Shown: positions 1 to 11,189, counted from the first letter of the stretch. The stretch: DNA of 64,000 bases from Physcomitrium patens (GCF_000002425.4 NC_037265.1:1098835-1162834), one strand, 5' to 3'. Made by a program: numbers and translations. Notes: generated by a model from the sequence alone, not told the origin.

Positions 1-1261
1 TAAGCACATGGTTTTCACTTCCTTGCTCATGGATTTTAATCAATTCTGGAGCCATGTACCTAGTAGTACCTATATTGAGTGTTTGAGTAGAACAACTACT
101 TTTCTTGGTTTTGGACATTCCAAAATCTGCCAATTTGGCATGTACATGTCCAGTTTCCATATCTATTATCTTCACCAAAACATTGTTTGGTTTCAAGTCC
201 CTGTGCACAATATCTTTTGAGTGAAGACAAACCATACCTTCTGCAATTTGAAGAATAATGTCAACAACTACTATATTGGAGAATGGTACATCTAGATGAA
301 GAGTTTCCAATCTGTGCCATATTAGAGAAGTAAGATCTCCATCCATCAACTCCATGAAAATGGAGCACTGATGCTTGCTTGAAGTGTAGTGAAGTATGGA
401 CATAACATTTGCATGAAACACCCCCAATACAATTGACACTTCTTGTTCAAAATGTTTGTTGTTTGATCCATAAAACACCTTCTTTGCAACTTCCATCTCT
501 AACCAATTAACTTTAAATACAGTTGCAGATGCACCTTTTCCTATTTGGTTGTGTTGCTTCACCTTGTCCAATTCTCCCTTCAATGGGTTTCGTGAAGATG
601 CAATTGATGTGCTTTTAAGTCTTTCAAGCAAAATGAAAGCCAACTCTTTCTCCTTACCATTCAATGATTTCAATTCCAAATCCACTTTCTTTCACAATGC
701 CTCTTCATCTTGAAATGCTTTCTCTTGCACAATCTTGGCTTCAATGCTGTTTATCTCATCAATTTTGTCAACAAGTTCTGTCCAAGTTTTGCTTAGTGGT
801 GCTCTGAACTCATAGTCAAAAAATATAAGTCTACATAATTCCAAATTAAAGCTTATTAATGAAACACGCTCTTGTACTTTTGTCAATATGATGGCAACCT
901 CGATCCATGCATTTTTGCAACAATCTTGGATGAAACTTTCAATTTCTTTTGCCTTTGTAGCAAATAGCTTGAAATTACCTACACAACTTACCAAAGCTTC
1001 TTCAAGAATGTCTTTGCGATGGCATATGGCATGAAAGAATGCACTAGCACTCTCAATAGTCATCTTGAGTTTACAAGCTAAATATTCACATTGCTCTTTG
1101 TTGAATTTTGACAAATTTGTTGCCTCTCTTTGAGAAGTTAACTCTTGGACTTTTTCCATGGATTTCATTGCAATTTTTAAATACAATTGCAATTCTGAAC
1201 ATTTGCTTGAGACAACTCCACCAAGAGTATGCTCTGCATGTATTTCGTAACCATGCACCAA
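1..1261 (-). CDS. TKL-like protein kinase with N-terminal helical domain (partial, one in-frame stop)
   Basis: The minus strand encodes a Ser/Thr or TKL-type kinase, cut by the left window edge. From the ATG at 1261 about 190 residues are Lys/Glu/Leu-rich and helical, in the position of the HeLo/MLKL-like four-helix domain of some plant kinases; this is a resemblance only. The kinase domain follows in the same frame: Gly-rich loop GKGASATVFKV near 505-548, ATP lysine in VAKKV near 478-495, catalytic loop HRDLKPNN near 173-207, DFG near 113-127 and MAPE near 44-60. All key catalytic residues seen are present, so an active kinase is implied. An in-frame TGA at 692-694 separates the two domains, and I see no intron of normal size that would remove it. 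The locus is therefore either a recent pseudogene, or the kinase part starts separately. An in-frame TAA lies just upstream of the ATG. No neighbour suggests a pathway. Confidence 0.8.
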
Positions 1262-2030
1262 TATTAAATCATATGGTTGTCAATACAATCAAAAAGACTT
1301 TGTAAAGACTAGCACAACATTACTTACAACTAGAGAAAACCAAAAACATGCTCCTAGGAAAATACACTACCTATATTATAAAAAGAAGTATAATAATGCA
1401 ACCAAGGTAATAAAACTATTTTGAACTCAAGACATATTGATTTTGTAGTGGAAAGAACATTACCCACACCATTAACATTTGGCAACATTGATTTTGAAGT
1501 ATGAGTTGTAGGGTCCAACCTAGCCATAATTCAAAGAAGAATTGGAAAATAGTACTTTATGATGCTCAAATTTATTACTGGGAGATGACCTTGTCACCTA
1601 CTAACGATGCACACATCAAATATTAGCATTTGACTTATGAAAAACTAAATTAGATTCTTGCAAGATAAATATTACCACCCTATTGGTAACTTATTCAACC
1701 ATGTTTTAATATCACCAAATTTTAATATCCAATGAATTGCAATTATTGCATGACCTTCAATCTCCCTCAAATTAGCCCAACTTAACACAAGCAAGCAAAA
1801 TAAAAAATCGTACCCCCATCATCACTCAATTTAGATATTCTCATCCATTGACAAGAATCCATCTTTATACAAAACTTTATCCATAAATGAGATGTCATCT
1901 AACAATAAGAAGTCACCCATACGTGAGTATTCATTCAAGTTGTTCATCCACATAGGTTGATCAAATTCCTAACCTAACTTTATCCAACTCAATTAGTCAT
2001 CCAATCCAACCATTCATCCAATCTGGAAGT
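1262..2030. other. Intergenic, no feature seen
   Basis: AT-rich sequence upstream of the kinase start. I see no coding exon, RNA gene or repeat. A promoter for the minus-strand kinase would lie here, but I cannot point to a convincing TATA box. Confidence 0.5.
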
Positions 2031-4250
2031 CTCACCGCAATGTGGAAGGTGTCGAAAACGAGCCTGGAGTAGCTGCGATAGCAGTTGTGCAGGAAGAAAT
2101 GGAATTGCTCGCCGACCCACTGGCGGCTCAAAGTCCTTCGATCTTCAGAACCCTTCACAGGAATGAAAGTGGGTTGGCAAAGCTGCCACAAATCTTTACA
2201 ACCCTTCACAGGAATGAAACTGGGTAGGCGAAGATGACTTGCAACAGAAACTCGGGATATGGAAAAGAGGGCTGCCGGATGATAATGGTATCACAATTGT
2301 TCCGAGTCCAAGAGTATCACTGGAAGCTATCCGAACTCCAGATGCTACCTGCTCACATGAAATTCTTCTGCTAAGCCGACGGTTCTATCGACAACCAAGC
2401 TGCTTACATAAATTTTTCACTACGCTGTCAACTTCAATGCCTGCCTCACGAGGACCTTCCGCTGCCAACCATACACCACAATTTTGTGTTTTAATGAACA
2501 ACCACCTTACCTCATCAGCACTAACAAATCGGTACTACATTTCGAACACCCTTCCAACACTGAATTCTGAACAACGTTGCCTCTCTGCAATTGTCGGTAG
2601 GGACTCCAACCGTCAAGTTATTTGCTCAACTTTTCGCTGACACAGTCACATCTCCAAATTTAAGCATCGATATCTGCTATTAAGACCCACATCACCAGCA
2701 TACTCGCGTCCGCCTACTAGTTGCAGAACATCATTTCTCCCATTCAACAATACCTGCCAACCCCGCCAGTCCACCGAGAGTGCCGACTAAAGGCGACGAC
2801 GATGATTGGAAACTCAGCGATAGTCGAACAACACCGGAGCCCAAAAACAGTCGGAGACGAACGAGCACAGCAGCAAGAGCTGGATAAAGTCGACCACCAG
2901 CCAAAATTGACGGCACTGCACCGCAGGACTTAATCCTCCAGCATCCACGGCGACAAAAACGCGGGTCGGCGGATGGCAAATACCGCAATTTCCCCGACAG
3001 CTACCAACCACGACCTAAACGTCCACAACTCTCTTCAAGAACTTGCAGCAGCAGCCATGACTTCAAGGAGTACAGTCGGTGAAGCAGTCGAATTTGCAGC
3101 CACAACCGCAACAGTGGCATCAAACGGCCTTGGCCTACAACAAGATAGTGGAGAACAGAACCGAAGAATCACCAGGCGAAAACGACGAGGCCAGCAACAA
3201 GAAAGCGTCGACAATCCTCAATGCCACTGGACCACCAACCCGAAAAAAGAAGCGCCACCAGAGAGCACCAAACGGAACAGAATCATGAGACACCGTCAAA
3301 CACTTGATGCTTCCACCACAGTGCAACAGCACCATCCAACGCCCCTTCACACACTATGAAAAAGAACATAAGCCGAGCACCAGCTCGATGCAGGACCAGA
3401 ACAAACAGCAACACGATTCGAAGCAGAAGCTGGAAAAAGGGAGATATAAACAACTTTCGCAAGGGAATCCGTCGACACTCCAGTGGCAGGCGGCGGCGCA
3501 ATAACAACAATAGAGCAACAAGGCGCCGTCGAAAACTACCACCTTAGCATGAACACCCGTATCGCTCGCCCTCTAACCATAGACCAACGGAAGAAGTACG
3601 GAAACCAGATCACGTTGACAACAGGAGCTTCCGCAGCCACCAGCCTTGATCGCAGCACACTCCGAAGCAGGATCGCCACAGACAACAAAAAAGGTAGAAC
3701 AGCCAGGAACGGCGTTGCAGAAGCGCCCTAAATGACGAGCAGCCCCCCTCCGCGGGAACAGTAACGCGAGCAAAAAGCCAGATCTCGCTCCAACTGCACG
3801 AATGCGAGGAAGAGAATGCAAAACCAGCGTCGCCACACTAGGAGCATTGACCACCGGAATGGCAACAGGAGAAACGTAGCAAAACTAAGATTGCAGCAAC
3901 GCCGCTGCCGTCACCACAACACACCGCACCTGAACAGCAACAACCCTAGCACCCAAAGAAAGCGGAGCTCCCGAAAACTAAAACCCGGAAAAAACCAAGA
4001 GAATCCATCCGGCAGCAGAATCCCCCCTCGACAACTTCTCTCCCCGAGGAATGTGGATCGGGACCCCGCATCGACGGCTCTCTGTGATCGAAAGCACATT
4101 TCAATACAGCAGCTCACTCATCCTCCTCGGCTCCGGGATGGATTCGTCCTCGTTGTCCATCCCTACATGATGTTGATGTGCTCAGTCTTCTGCAACATAC
4201 AATCTATGAATTCATTACTAAGAAGCTGATGATAGCTGGCCTCGGCGCAG
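2030..4250. other. T-poor, strand-asymmetric island of unknown nature
   Basis: Composition changes sharply from AT-rich flanks to a stretch rich in A, C and G but depleted in T on the + strand. By hand count 3061-3480 has about 12% T. Open frames occur in all three + frames at once (for example 2239-2640, 2973-3359, 3356-3547, 3816-4229), as expected when T-containing stop codons are rare, so none is called a gene. Their translations are rich in Gln, Asn, Pro, Thr and Arg and match no family I know. It may be an untranslated or non-coding transcript, the internal part of a non-autonomous transposon, or an old low-complexity exon. No LTRs or terminal repeats were found. Confidence 0.4.
2141..2236. 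repeat. 51-bp tandem duplication
   Basis: A unit starting ATCTTCAGAACCCTTCACAG at 2141 is repeated from 2192 with a few substitutions. Both copies contain CCCTTCACAGGAATGAAA followed by TGGGT. The second copy is incomplete. It sits at the left side of the T-poor island. Confidence 0.75.
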
Positions 4251-5090
4251 TGACTTCGAAAAATAGTTCCTAAATTCATTACAAAGCAAAATCAATTCCT
4301 TTACCCTTTCTAGACCAAGCACCCAGTTTCAAGCTGGGTTCTTTTCAGTAAGAACTTAGTAAGCTTTTATTCACACCATCTTTTGGATACATCTTAGGTG
4401 TATGTTTTCTGTTTTTGTATTGTTGATTATGCCTGGTTAGGATTCAAAGGTGTAAAATCCAATGTACGTTTACAGAATAGTTGGCCTTCAAACTAGCTTT
4501 GAATTAGAGTTTTCAAGACGACAAAATTGTACTTACTTGTGTAACAAAAGGATTTCCTTACCTCATCGTGGAGGGGCTGGGTAGCCAAGAATCATTACAT
4601 TTATGATGAATTTTCGTGTTTATAGGACTCGTAGGAAGTGCCCATTTACATGTATGTCAGTTTCGTCTTGGAATGTTTATGGCTTTGTCACAATTGAGCA
4701 GACATGATGAAAACCTTCATGGACTTTGTGTTCAATTGTGGAGTTGGCATTACGGCCAGTTGTTTCCTTCGTGCAAACCTTCCAATTTTGAAACTGTTGG
4801 TGGCATGTGCAGTGATTGCAAGGATAAGAACAAATGAGAACCAAAGCAAACGAAACACCCAATTGGCAGAGCAAGCAAAGAGAATGTTAATCAGATACTC
4901 ATTCCATTTCCATTATCCGACCACTTCTTCTTTTCTTTCCCACTTTTTTTTTTTATTTATTCTCTATTATTAATTAAATACATAACAAGTAAGAATCATG
5001 AAATACCTAGAAAGAGAGAAATGAAAGAATCCACTTGCAAGTGCTATTATTATTAAGATTATTATTACTACTACAAAAGTTACTACTCCA
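4251..5090. other. Intergenic, no gene seen
   Basis: Mixed-composition DNA becoming AT-rich toward 5000. Short open frames at 4616-4973 overlap on both strands and show no recognisable domain. No RNA gene was seen. Confidence 0.4.
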
Positions 5091-5640
5091 TAAGACAATA
5101 TAAAAGGCTCTTATGAATATGATGTAATCAAGTTATTGTATTAATATACTTTATGTTTTATTTTATCATTGTTAGTATTCTTTTTCTTATATAGTATCAG
5201 AGCATTAATAATCCTTCATTTTCTTTAGTGTAAGTGCAAAACTCCATCCACTATGGCTTTTCATAATTTTTCTTACGCTCTATTAATTCCTTTGTTCTAT
5301 AGAATTAATTATTGCACTTGAAGTATTAATTTGGATGCTCTTTTAAGTGGAGTAGAATCATGGGAAGTAATTAATGGCTCTAAGGTTGTATCCAATACAT
5401 CTAATTTAGTGCAACATGCTTGAAGTTTGAAAGATGACAAAGCCCATGCAAAAATACTTCTGCATTGTGAAAATAATAACTTATAATGCTATACAAACTA
5501 CCTACATCAAAGGCTGTTTGGAATTACATAAATCATTTGGGATTATATAAAGCAAATACATGTGTGTTGTTGAGGTGAGTCTAGATAGATAAGTAACTTA
5601 GCTATCTACTTCACCATATTTTTCTTTATTCAATGTAACT
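5091..5640 (+). mobile_element. Ty1/copia-type fossil: LTR end, primer site and gag start
   Basis: A TATA-like ATATAAAAGG at about 5100 is followed at about 5190 by GTATCAGAGC, the usual plant retroelement primer-binding core (initiator Met tRNA). Beyond it, decayed gag-like sequence runs to about 5560, with a copia-like stretch resembling SWEVINGS and, further on, KAVWNYINH. The fragment is short, broken and old. Family assignment rests on the gag pattern. Confidence 0.45.
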
Positions 5641-6215
5641 ACACAAAGGGAGGCGGAAATACATTGTTTGAGTTAGTCACATTTGCTTCTTATCATTCTT
5701 ACTTATGTTTTCAATAAAGTGATAGGAAAGGATAAGTGTGGCATTTTAAAAAGTAGCTTATTATTAATGATTATCTTTCATATATAATAATAAAAAAGTA
5801 CCTTCAATAATGCTTGCTCTTGTCGATATGCAACCCCTTTCAAAAAAAACAATATTGGAACTTGTGTATCCAAGCCTGCAAAATCAATGATAAAAAACTA
5901 TCCTCAAAAGATTAAGCAAGAACATATGAATTAAAAAAATCTATAAAAATCTTGAAAAAGTTGGATAAGATTTATTGTTGAAAAGATACCAAACATGAAA
6001 AAACAATTATTGTATCATATTTATTTATTTATTTATTTATTTTATCTTGCTACAAGAATCTAATCTAATCTAATATAATTGAACCATGTGGCTATTAAAA
6101 CTTATCTTTTAAGTAATATTTTTGCAAATTAATCCTTCTTGATAGCTTGATGATTTTACTTAAGTAAGATTATAGACTCAATTCTATTTAAAAATATTCT
6201 TTCTTGCTTTACATC

Positions 6216-6291
<76 letters not shown>

Positions 6292-6708
6292 AGATCTTTG
6301 TATGATTTAAACTATTTTTTAGAGGTATAATGTGTAATAGAAAGCACATTCAATTGCTATATATATTGCAAAATTCTAATAGCTTATTTGTGATATGAAT
6401 TAAAACTATCAGTTTTTTTTTTAATTATTTTTAAAATGATTTAAAAGATAAGGTTATAATTTTATTGTTGACAATTTCAAAATTAGATTCATTAGAATAT
6501 TTCATCACTTAAGCAATAGCAAACAATATTCAATTCTTTTGAAGATGCCAAGTATAAAGATTTAATTGAAGAATGACAATCCAAGTTATGACAATAACTT
6601 GTAAATCATTATATATCTATTTATTAGGTCCAAGGTATTTGTAGATCAATTCAACTCAATTCAAACAATTAATAAAAGATATAAAAGATAATTATTTTTG
6701 TAAATATA

Positions 6709-6742
<34 letters not shown>

Positions 6743-7600
6743 TATATTATAAAAAATTATGTCATAAAATTAAAAATTGCAATATCAAATCTGATAGATT
6801 TAAGATACAAAGCACAAACTCAAATATATTTTTTTTAAAAAAGTAAAGTTATTAATACACAATCATAGCCAATTAAAAGTTTTATAAAAGGAACTAAGCC
6901 TTATAAAGTCGCATTTAGAAATCAACAATCTAACATTATCTACAATATTATTTAATATCCTTCATATCTATTAATAATAGATTTTAAAATTTTAAATTAT
7001 ATAATTATAATTATTTTCTTAGAGATTAGAACAAGTCTTTACAAAATTTAGTCGAATATTAGGAAACCATCATAACATTTATTTGTTAGAGCTTAGATAG
7101 TTATACAAATTTTAAAATAAAAATATATTATTTTATAATTATTTAAGCAATACTAAGTCTTCATTCATATAATGGTTGTAATAGAATCTTAAATTAGTAT
7201 AAATAATATTAATATATTTTAAAAACATCACAGATAAAAAATATATTTATCTTATATTATAAAATTTCAACAATGTAGGATTATATACAATGATAAAATC
7301 AATTGTGTAGTAAGATAATACATATAGAAGTTTTCAATCATATAAATAGAAATAATATTTTTTTCAAAGAATTAGCCAACATAAAATATAATTTAAAATA
7401 ATTTTTTTTTTTAAAACTTTTCATATTCTTTTTATTTATCATAAGTCTACAAAACAAAATCTTTATAATTTTATTGACATTGATGCTTTTGACTTTACTA
7501 TTACAATGGTTCTTTAACAAGACTTTGGTAGGAGCCTTCAACTTAAGGCATATGAATCATGCAATCTCAAAAGAATAGAGCATAATTACTTTGCACATAA
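5641..7600. other. AT-rich intergenic DNA
   Basis: Very AT-rich sequence with short (TA)n runs (for example 6706-6728) and the long tetranucleotide array listed separately. I see no coding exon or structured RNA. Confidence 0.6.
6217..6292. repeat. (AAAT)n microsatellite
   Basis: About 19 perfect copies of the AAAT tetranucleotide, read in the sequence. Similar short runs occur at about 6021-6041 (TTTA on the + strand). Confidence 0.97.
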
Positions 7601-7619
7601 TCGAGAGCAATTAGCGATT

Positions 7620-9400
7620 GTATTACCATAATGGTATGGCAATGCTATCTGTTGGAAAAGTGAGTGGTTGTTTGGATTGACCATTGATCCTTGCTACACA
7701 ACTTATATCTAAAAAATATGAAAACATGACATTATCGTTAAAAAAAATAATTACAGCTTTTTGATATCCAACTTCTATACAAGCAAAGGCAACAACATAT
7801 TGTGCCAAACAACTTATTGTAGAGACCAAACTTGAAGGACAAATTAGGAAAGAAGGCAGAAGTTACTACTATTAATAATATCATTTAAAATCTAACCAAA
7901 GAGGTAGAATGGATTGAAGCTATGTATCAAGTTGTTTATTTTAAGATGGTTTGTAATTGACTTAAGGTAGACAATATATAGTATTAAGATTACACTTTTA
8001 GTGATGCCTTGCTCTATTTCAAGAAGCAGATTTATGTATCCAACAATACTATATTCTAGACATTCATACTATAAGAATGACATGACATCTGAATATTTGG
8101 ACATTTGAGATAAGAAAAGATTCTAGAACAAATCTCAAAGATATGGTTTTGGACAAGTTTGGATTTTGATGTTCAAACCTTTGTACACTCTTGGAACTCA
8201 TGTCAACATAATAAAACATACAATGCAATATCTTGTAGACTATTGCAGCTAATTTCACTACATATAGCACATTGGAAGCAAGTGACTAAAGATTTCATTA
8301 TATATTTGCGACAGACACCTCATAATCATATTGCAATTGTTGTCTTTGTGGATCAACTCTCAAAGCAACTTCACTTGGTCGTAGTGCATTCAGATATTAA
8401 TGCTCTAATGCTTATATAAGTTTTCTTTGATACCGTCTTTTGTCACTATGGATTACCTCATGTCATCATTTTAGATCAGGATCCACTCTTTATGTGAAGT
8501 TTTTGGCAACTTTTATTCAAGCCACTAAGCATAAGACTTGTCACATCTACAACCTTCTATCCCCAAAGAGATGGACAAATAGAGCATGAAAATTAGACCT
8601 TAGAAGATATATTGTGAGCATTTATGGTGGTTCATCATAATGATTGAGATCAATACTTGGCGCCCTTAAAGTTTGCTTATAATAATAGTATTCAAGCAAG
8701 TATCGATTATTTACTATTTTTTCTTAATATTTTTTTAGTATCCTATTATGCCAGTAATTCTTTATTGTCCTATCGACATCAACAATCTAGCAATGGAGGA
8801 ATTTGTACAACAATTTATGACGGCCTTACAAAAGACACAACATTACTTCTTTACTGCATAAAATTGATAGAAGCAATATAAGAAAAACCATTGGCAATAC
8901 AAGACCTTCCAAGAAGATGATCAGGTGTTACTTTCTAATGCCAACTTGCCACTTACTACTTCAATCCAAATTTGTAAACTAGCACCTTGATAGTTTGGAC
9001 CTTTCCATATTTCCATAGTGATTTTTGATGTCACATACCACTTCAAGCTTTTGCTACATATTCAGGTCTATCTAATCTTTCATATTTTACAATTGAAAAA
9101 ATTTCATATTAAGCCAAAGTGCTTTCTAGCTCAACACCAACCACTACCACCACTATTGAAGTAAAAGAAAAAGAAGAATAAGTTACCTTGTAGAGGGTAT
9201 TATCTTACATAAGTTGTTAATGGTCAAAGGATTGACTCTTGGTGTGTAAAAGGACATCATATGGATATAGGATGAGATCAAGGACCAAGAGTCAAAGTCA
9301 AGAGGATAAAGTAAGAACTAGGAAATATTCAAAGACTAAGTAAGAGTAATTAGTATTTGGCATATGATACCTTTGTGGTTAGTAAGATGCCAAAGGATCC
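7620..9400 (+). mobile_element. Ty3/gypsy fossil: integrase and chromodomain remnant
   Basis: Decayed pol sequence of a Ty3 element of a different lineage from elements A-C. Recognisable pieces in order are the integrase zinc-binding region (about 7990-8230), the catalytic core with IVVFVDQLSKQLH, HYGLPHVI, PQRDGQ and FAYNNS (about 8270-8720), the GPF-like C-terminal region to about 9110, and a weak chromodomain near 9150-9260. The left part is missing or unrecognisable. Element A is inserted just downstream, at 9451, so its unrelated 3' part probably resumes after 15606. It is old and heavily broken. Confidence 0.7.
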
Positions 9401-9450
9401 AAGGACCATAGAACACCTTCGAGATGTGTTAGATACCAAAGGATCCTAGG

Positions 9451-9875
9451 TGTCATGGACATACATTAGAAGATTCTTCGAATATTCTTCTAGAATATTC
9501 TCTAAAGATTCTCTAAAGATTCCTTTAGCAGATTCTAGAAGATTCTTAGAATATTCCATAAAGATTCTCTTAGAAGGTTCTAGAATATTCTTAGAAGATT
9601 CTAAAATATTCTGATAGATTTTAGGAAGTTGCTTGAGAAGTTTCCTAATTAGTAGAAGTTGTTGGAGAAGCGTCCTAGTTAGCGGAAGTAGCTCGAGAAG
9701 CTTCCTATTCAATAGTATATATAGGAGTCGAGGCTGAAGGGTTCTTCAGTCTCGACAACACATCTCTTGGAGTTCTAGCTCACCTTTTTGATGTTGTTCT
9801 TGTACTCATCTGATTAATCTGGTTCTTCTTGAACTTCTTGTCTAGTTTTCTTGTCTGTATTTTGTATCCGTGACA
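9451..9875 (+). repeat. Element A 5' LTR
   Basis: 425 bp, TGTCA...TGACA ends. TATA box TATATATA at 9716-9723. The predicted transcript start AGTCTCGACAA at 9748-9758 is 32 nt from the TATA start. Upstream is a cluster of heat-shock-element motifs. Confidence 0.95.
9469..9608. promoter_or_regulatory. Heat-shock-element array in the element A LTR
   Basis: Inverted GAA/TTC pentamers in exact 5-nt phase, the binding pattern of plant heat-shock factors. GAAnnTTCnnGAAnnTTC lies at 9573-9590, TTCnnGAAnnTTC at 9488-9500 and 9533-9545, and GAAnnTTC pairs at 9469-9476, 9480-9487, 9549-9556 and 9594-9601. All lie 110-250 bp upstream of the TATA box. The 3' LTR keeps most of them (four-unit site at 15304-15321). 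Function is inferred. Confidence 0.75.
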
Positions 9876-9877
9876 GT

Positions 9878-9888
9878 TTGTCGAGACT
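9878..9888 (+). other. Element A self-priming primer-binding site
   Basis: TTGTCGAGACT, starting 2 nt after the 5' LTR end, is the exact reverse complement of AGTCTCGACAA at 9748-9758, the predicted 5' end of the transcript. This matches the Tf1-type arrangement, in which the RNA 5' end folds back as primer. Confidence 0.7.
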
Positions 9889-9900
9889 AGCATTTTCACT

Positions 9901-10118
9901 GGTATCAGAGCTAGTTCCTTCTTGTTAGAGAGTGGATTACCCTTCTTCTTGAAGGTGTGCTAGTGTTTTAGAGGTTGCGAATTACCCTCCTCTAAACTGA
10001 TATCTCTTCTTTCTCAATATTGGAGCCTTATTCTTCTTGGAGAGAGTGGATTACCCCTCATCTTGGAGTCTTAAGGCGTTTTAGAGGTTGCGGAGGACTC
10101 TCCTCTGAACCAATATTG
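9901..10118 (+). ncRNA. Structured leader of element A: two tandem ~104-nt RNA units
   Basis: Unit 1 (9901-10004) is closed by GGTATCAG pairing with CTGATATC; unit 2 (10015-10118) by CAATATTGG pairing with CCAATATTG. Each unit contains an AGTGGATTACCC segment and then a hairpin with stem TTTAGAGG/CCTCTAAA (or its G-U variant) around a GCGGATTACC-like loop. The unit recurs in elements B and C with compensatory stem changes. The role is unknown; packaging, translation or priming are possible. The element's translation start follows at 10180. Confidence 0.65.
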
Positions 10119-10179
10119 TCCTCTTGTCAAAACTCTTTTTTCTTCTTTCTGAAGGTTAGCCGAAGGTTAAGACGTTAAT

Positions 10180-11181
10180 ATGGCTGAAAGTTTGGAATCC
10201 AAACTAGACGCCATCATAAATGCTCTTGCCTCATTGTCACATAGGACAACAGAGATCGAAGGAGTCATGGTAGGACTCCATAACAATGGAGCATCTGGGA
10301 TAGTGCCATCTAAAGCATATCAGCCTCAAACTTCTGCGCCAGAAGAAGCAGTTCTACCTTCAGTTCAACAAGATCAAGTAGTCCTACAACGAAAGGAGCC
10401 TCGATTTAGTCTTCCGGATAAGTTTGATGGAACTCGTTCCAAGTTTCGAGGTTTTGTCAACCAAATCAAGTTGATAACAATTTTACAGCCCGAACGTTAT
10501 CCGACAGAGGAAGCGCGTGTTGGGCTTGTTGGAACCTTGCTTACAGCACAAGCTCTGTCTTCGTTTACTCCCTTGTTCGAGAAGCGATCGCCAATCCTGA
10601 GCAACTTTGAAACGTTCTTGGAGGCGTTTGCAGAAGCATTTGGCGAGCATGATAAAGTTCGATGGGCTACAACAAAGATTCGATCGCTACGACAAGGAAT
10701 ACGCTCTGCATCAGTCTATGCCTCAGATTTCAGACAATTGGCAAGTGACATTAATTGGGGTGAAGAGGCGTTGGTGAGTCAGTTTTATTGGGGCTTGAAG
10801 GATGATGTGAAGGACTTGCTGTTATCTCTTCCTGATCCTCAAACGATCAACGAAGCTATTAGCCAAGCTGTAAAGTGTGACAACCGCCTATTCCAACGTT
10901 GCCAAGACCAACGTCCAAGACACCAAATGACTCGTTACGACGTGACTATGTCTGCAAATAGCTTAAACTCACATTCGGAGGCAACAGACATGCAAATCGA
11001 CACGGCGCGTACCCGATCTCTTACTCCAACAGAGAAGAAACGGCGTATGAAGGAAGGGTTATATTTGTACTGTGGAGAAGAAGGTCACAAGGTTGGAAAT
11101 TGCCCAAAGAAGCAAAATTGGCACCCTGTCAAGACTAGAAGTGCGATGATTCCAAAAAACGACGACGCCCAGCCACAGTAG
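10180..11181 (+). CDS. Element A gag
   Basis: A 333-residue open frame encoding the capsid-type protein of element A. A short helical N-terminus is followed by a conserved capsid region (LPDKFDGTRSKFRGF around residue 80, LRQGIRSASVYASDFRQL around residue 170) and a C-terminal zinc-knuckle region (YCGEEGHKVGNCPKK). The pattern is that of Ty3/sushi-type gag. The ATG at 10180 follows the structured leader directly. Gag ends at 11181, and pol lies in the -1 frame relative to it, as in elements B and C. Confidence 0.85.
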   Translation: MAESLESKLDAIINALASLSHRTTEIEGVMVGLHNNGASGIVPSKAYQPQTSAPEEAVLPSVQQDQVVLQRKEPRFSLPDKFDGTRSKFRGFVNQIKLITILQPERYPTEEARVGLVGTLLTAQALSSFTPLFEKRSPILSNFETFLEAFAEAFGEHDKVRWATTKIRSLRQGIRSASVYASDFRQLASDINWGEEALVSQFYWGLKDDVKDLLLSLPDPQTINEAISQAVKCDNRLFQRCQDQRPRHQMTRYDVTMSANSLNSHSEATDMQIDTARTRSLTPTEKKRRMKEGLYLYCGEEGHKVGNCPKKQNWHPVKTRSAMIPKNDDAQPQ

Positions 11182-11189
11182 GAACCGTG

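Noticed and set aside
2239-4229. Series of open frames of 60-137 codons in the T-poor island
   Set aside because: All three + frames are open together because T-containing stops are rare; there is no domain or consistent exon structure.
9446-9712. Minus-strand open frame in the LTR (Leu/Lys/Glu-rich), repeated at 15003-15443
   Set aside because: It is the antisense reading of the AGAATATTCT-rich, heat-shock-element-bearing LTR. Low-complexity translation, no domain, and present only because the LTR lacks antisense stops.
9901-9912. TGGTATCAGAGC-like motif read as the normal tRNA-Met primer-binding site of element A
   Set aside because: It lies 25 nt or more after the LTR and forms the closing stem of the leader unit. 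Homologous motifs recur inside the second and third units, and a perfect self-priming match sits right at the LTR end. A secondary role cannot be excluded.
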